Assembly: GCF_965656765.1 (NCBI RefSeq) | Contig: NZ_CBFHLV010000007.1 | Location: forward strand, 1-64,000 | DNA length: 64,000 bases | Origin: Marivita sp965656765 | GTDB taxonomy: Bacteria; Pseudomonadota; Alphaproteobacteria; Rhodobacterales; Rhodobacteraceae | Direction of reading: 5' to 3' | Shown: positions 61,732 through 64,000 of the stretch, one piece after another | Layout of the letters: every line of letters starts with the position of its first letter | Numbering within the stretch: position 1 is the stretch's first letter | Translations under genes and position numbers: made by a program | Notes under the pieces: model-generated | Databases searched by the model: none | Seen by the model: only the letters and a program-made list of their open reading frames with translations | What the model was told of the DNA's origin: nothing

Positions 61732-62682
61732 ATGAAGACGCTACTCACTGCGGCTGCGGTATTTCTAAGCGCGGCCGTCGGCACATCGGCTACCGCGCAG
61801 AATGTCGGCATCGCCACATCGAACCCCGGATCGCTGTTCCACAACATCGGCACCGCCGTGGCAAATGCTGCCAATGAGGCCGGGCTCAATACCACGATCC
61901 AACCCGCCACCAGCCCCAATCAATTCATTCCGTTCATTGATCAGGGCGGCATCGAATTTGGCGTGGCGAACCTTCAAGAGGTCAACTACGCCATCACCGG
62001 CGAGGAGTGGTGGGGCGGTCGCACCAACCCGAACCTGCGCGTCGTGGCGCATCTGATGCCTTTGGTCGAAGCGATCTTTGTGCGTGCCGACAGCGACATC
62101 ATGAAAGTGTCCGACCTCAAAGGTCAGCCGATGACCGACGGCTACACTGCACAGAACACCATCTTGCCACAGCTTGCCGCATTCTACGCTACCGCTGAAA
62201 TGACACGTGATGACGTGGAGAAAGTCTCGGTTGCGAGCGTAGTTGCAGGGGCTGATGCGTTTATGGCCGGTGACACGGTCGGATTCATCTTTGCGCACGG
62301 TGCTGGCAAGGTTCGCGAGGCCGATGCCGCTGTTGGGGGTTTGCGCGCCCTCGGGGTCGAAGATGACAGCGATGCCGCGCTTGCCGCAGCCCGCGCACAT
62401 TGGCCGACTGCGTTCTTCACCACCCTGCCCGCAGGCGCGATGCCGGGCGTTTTGGAGGACACGGTTTACATCGCCTTCCCACAGGTGATCTTTACCCATG
62501 CCAACGCTTCCGACGATGCCGTCTACGCGATGGCCAAGGCCATGTACGAAAACGCGCAAGTTATGGCGGACACGTTCCCACCGTTCCGGGCCTTCAAGCC
62601 TGAGAACATGAAGGGCGATCCCGGCGTGGCGGAATTCCACCCCGGCGCATTACGCTTTTTCGAAGAAGTAGGCCTGAACTAA
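61732..62682 (+). CDS. TAXI-family TRAP substrate-binding protein
   Basis: A 316-residue binding protein of the TAXI group: signal peptide to about residue 22 (LSAAVGTSATAQ), then NVGIATSNPGSLFHNIGTAVANAAN and a conserved FGVANLQEV stretch near residue 80. TAXI proteins work with a fused DctQM permease, which is the next gene. GGGAGGACAACC precedes the ATG. Ligands of most TAXI proteins are unknown. Confidence 0.9.
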   Translation: MKTLLTAAAVFLSAAVGTSATAQNVGIATSNPGSLFHNIGTAVANAANEAGLNTTIQPATSPNQFIPFIDQGGIEFGVANLQEVNYAITGEEWWGGRTNPNLRVVAHLMPLVEAIFVRADSDIMKVSDLKGQPMTDGYTAQNTILPQLAAFYATAEMTRDDVEKVSVASVVAGADAFMAGDTVGFIFAHGAGKVREADAAVGGLRALGVEDDSDAALAAARAHWPTAFFTTLPAGAMPGVLEDTVYIAFPQVIFTHANASDDAVYAMAKAMYENAQVMADTFPPFRAFKPENMKGDPGVAEFHPGALRFFEEVGLN

Positions 62683-62690
62683 GCCCAGCT

Positions 62691-62715
62691 GCGCGCGCCT
62701 CATCTTGGCGCGCGC
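62691..62715 (+). terminator. Hairpin between the TAXI binding protein and permease genes
   Basis: Perfect 9-base arms GCGCGCGCC and GGCGCGCGC around a 7-base loop, no T run. It likely protects or limits transcripts after the binding-protein gene. Confidence 0.7.
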
Positions 62716-62760
62716 TATGTCCCACCGCGCCCGAATGCCCTCAAGGACGATGATCCCCTG

Positions 62761-64000
62761 ATGCCCGCCCTGCCCATGCGCTATGCCAAGCTTTTGGCCG
62801 ACCTTTTTGCTGCCTGCCTCGTTCTCTTGGCCGTTGGCTGGGCTCTGTCAGTGCAGCGCAAGCTTGGGCTTGATTTATACCCGCAACAATTCTTCGCGGG
62901 CGTGCTGTTCTTTGCTTTGCCTCTGGCGTTCTTCACACTGCCCGCACGGCGCAGAACCGAGCGCGAGGATGTACCACTTTACGATCTGATCCTCGCAGCC
63001 CTTTCGATGGGTGCGCTTGGCTATGTGGCTGTGCATTATCCCGATCTGGTTTTGATGATCTTTGCCCGTCCGCCCGAACTATGGATCACCAGCGTGATCA
63101 TCATCGTTCTGCTGCTTGAAACCCTGCGCCGCGCAACCGGGTGGGCACTGGTACTGATTATTTCGGCCTTCCTGCTCTACGCGCTATTCGGAGACCTGAT
63201 CCCCGGACGCCTTCAGGGCAGACCGCAAAACTGGCAATTGTTGGCGGGCTATCTGGCGGTCGATTCCAACGGCGTGCTGGGCCTGCCGATGTCCGTCGCT
63301 TCGACCGTGGTGATCGCATTCATCCTGTTTGGCGTGCTTTTGGGCATCACTGGTGGGTCGCAGTTCTTTACCGACGCCGCGATGATCGGCATGGGCCGGT
63401 TTCGTGGCGGGTCGATGAAGATCTCGGTTCTGGCCTCTGGCCTCTTTGGGTCCATATCCGGCTCTGCTGTCGCCAACGTCGTGGGCACCGGCGTGGTCAC
63501 AATCCCGATGATCAAACGCGATGGTTATCCGGCTCATAAGGCGGGCGCGATCGAAGCGGTAGCCTCTACGGGGGGGCAACTCATGCCACCGGTCATGGGT
63601 GCGTCAGCATTTCTAATGGCCGAATTTTTGGCCATCCCCTACAGCCAGATTGTAATGGCGGCGCTGCTGCCGGCGATCCTGTATTATGTTGCGCTGTTCA
63701 TTCAAGCTGACCTTGAAGCGGCAAAACTTGGTATTCAGCGCGTGCCGGAGTCAGAAATTCCCGCGCGCAGCACGGTTTTGGTTGGGCTGCACTTTGCCAC
63801 TGCCTTTGCCGTATTGATCTACCTGTTGTTCTGGATGCGCTACCAGCCGGAGCGCGCAGCGCTCTGGTCGGCACTGGCGCTGTGCGGCACCGCATTGATC
63901 TTTGGCTACCGGGGCGTGCGTCCGACGATCCGTGCGCTGTTCGGCAGCTTCGCGCGTACTGGACATGGAGTGGTCGAGATCCTGCTTATCTCGGCTGCCT
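62761..64000 (+). CDS. TAXI-TRAP fused permease (DctQM fusion), cut by the window edge
   Basis: The frame is open from the ATG at 62761 to the right edge (413 codons), so the gene is incomplete here. It starts MPALPMRYAKLLADLFAACL. The first about 130 residues hold the DctQ-like helices; later ones show DctM-type stretches, LFGSISGSAVANVVGTGVVTIPMIKR near residue 237 and STGGQLMPPVMGASAFLMAEF near 270. It should form the membrane part of the transporter fed by the TAXI protein. AAGGAC lies 11 bases before the ATG. Full-length members have about 600-700 residues. Confidence 0.9.
   Translation, partial: MPALPMRYAKLLADLFAACLVLLAVGWALSVQRKLGLDLYPQQFFAGVLFFALPLAFFTLPARRRTEREDVPLYDLILAALSMGALGYVAVHYPDLVLMIFARPPELWITSVIIIVLLLETLRRATGWALVLIISAFLLYALFGDLIPGRLQGRPQNWQLLAGYLAVDSNGVLGLPMSVASTVVIAFILFGVLLGITGGSQFFTDAAMIGMGRFRGGSMKISVLASGLFGSISGSAVANVVGTGVVTIPMIKRDGYPAHKAGAIEAVASTGGQLMPPVMGASAFLMAEFLAIPYSQIVMAALLPAILYYVALFIQADLEAAKLGIQRVPESEIPARSTVLVGLHFATAFAVLIYLLFWMRYQPERAALWSALALCGTALIFGYRGVRPTIRALFGSFARTGHGVVEILLISAA

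Noticed and set aside
1..64000. tRNA, rRNA, CRISPR arrays, insertion sequences, integrases, attachment sites
   Set aside because: Looked for on both strands by eye; no cloverleaf, ribosomal, repeat-spacer, transposase or integrase sequence was recognised.

Overview
The window looks like chromosomal DNA of an alphaproteobacterium of the family Rhodobacteraceae, most likely the Roseobacter group. The reasons are: a propionyl-CoA carboxylase beta gene next to a ScfR/PccR-type regulator; bacteriochlorophyll genes bchE and bchJ behind PpsR- and FnrL-type boxes; a dihydroxypropanesulfonate (DHPS) catabolic cluster; several TRAP transporters; a mosaic hairpin element of a kind I associate with this family. 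No rRNA, tRNA, CRISPR array, insertion sequence or integrase was seen, and coding density is high throughout.

Layout. 0-6.2 kb: propionyl-CoA carboxylation (pccB with small downstream genes, a Bcr/CflA exporter, the PccR-like regulator). 6.2-9.4 kb: gatC-gatA followed by a lipoprotein and an amidase. 9.5-13.2 kb: a soluble GAF/HWE histidine kinase and bchJ-bchE. 13.3-17.9 kb: a metal hydrolase, metY, a quinone oxidoreductase and a pmpAB-like sulfur transport pair with stacked FNR-type and SqrR-type sites. 17.9-28.3 kb: a complete glycerol system (glpK, ABC importer glpVUQPTS, glpD, divergent glpR). 28.3-36.3 kb: a LacI-regulated DHPS uptake and oxidation cluster (small membrane protein, TRAP, hpsN, hpsO, hpsP, uspA). 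36.3-41.7 kb: an MscS channel and a fructose-type ABC importer with a ROK regulator.

41.7-64 kb is an accessory catabolic region with four transporters. One operon on the minus strand joins a GntR regulator, a LigM-like tetrahydrofolate-dependent O-demethylase, a DctPQM TRAP transporter, an extradiol dioxygenase and an arylamine N-acetyltransferase. An AraC gene is divergent from aldehyde dehydrogenase-livKHMGF-aldehyde dehydrogenase-flotillin, whose LivF carries a 150-residue proline/alanine-rich tail. Last comes a thiamine-diphosphate enzyme with a TauE/SafE permease, divergent from a TAXI-TRAP transporter that runs off the right edge. Together these suggest uptake and breakdown of aromatic or otherwise hydrophobic acids and aldehydes; the actual substrates cannot be read from the sequence.

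Across the window, binding-protein genes tend to be followed by a strong hairpin before the permease genes. Both importers that use two different ATPases (GlpS/GlpT and LivG/LivF) appear built with one intact and one degenerate ATP site. Two genes seem to start at CTG codons.
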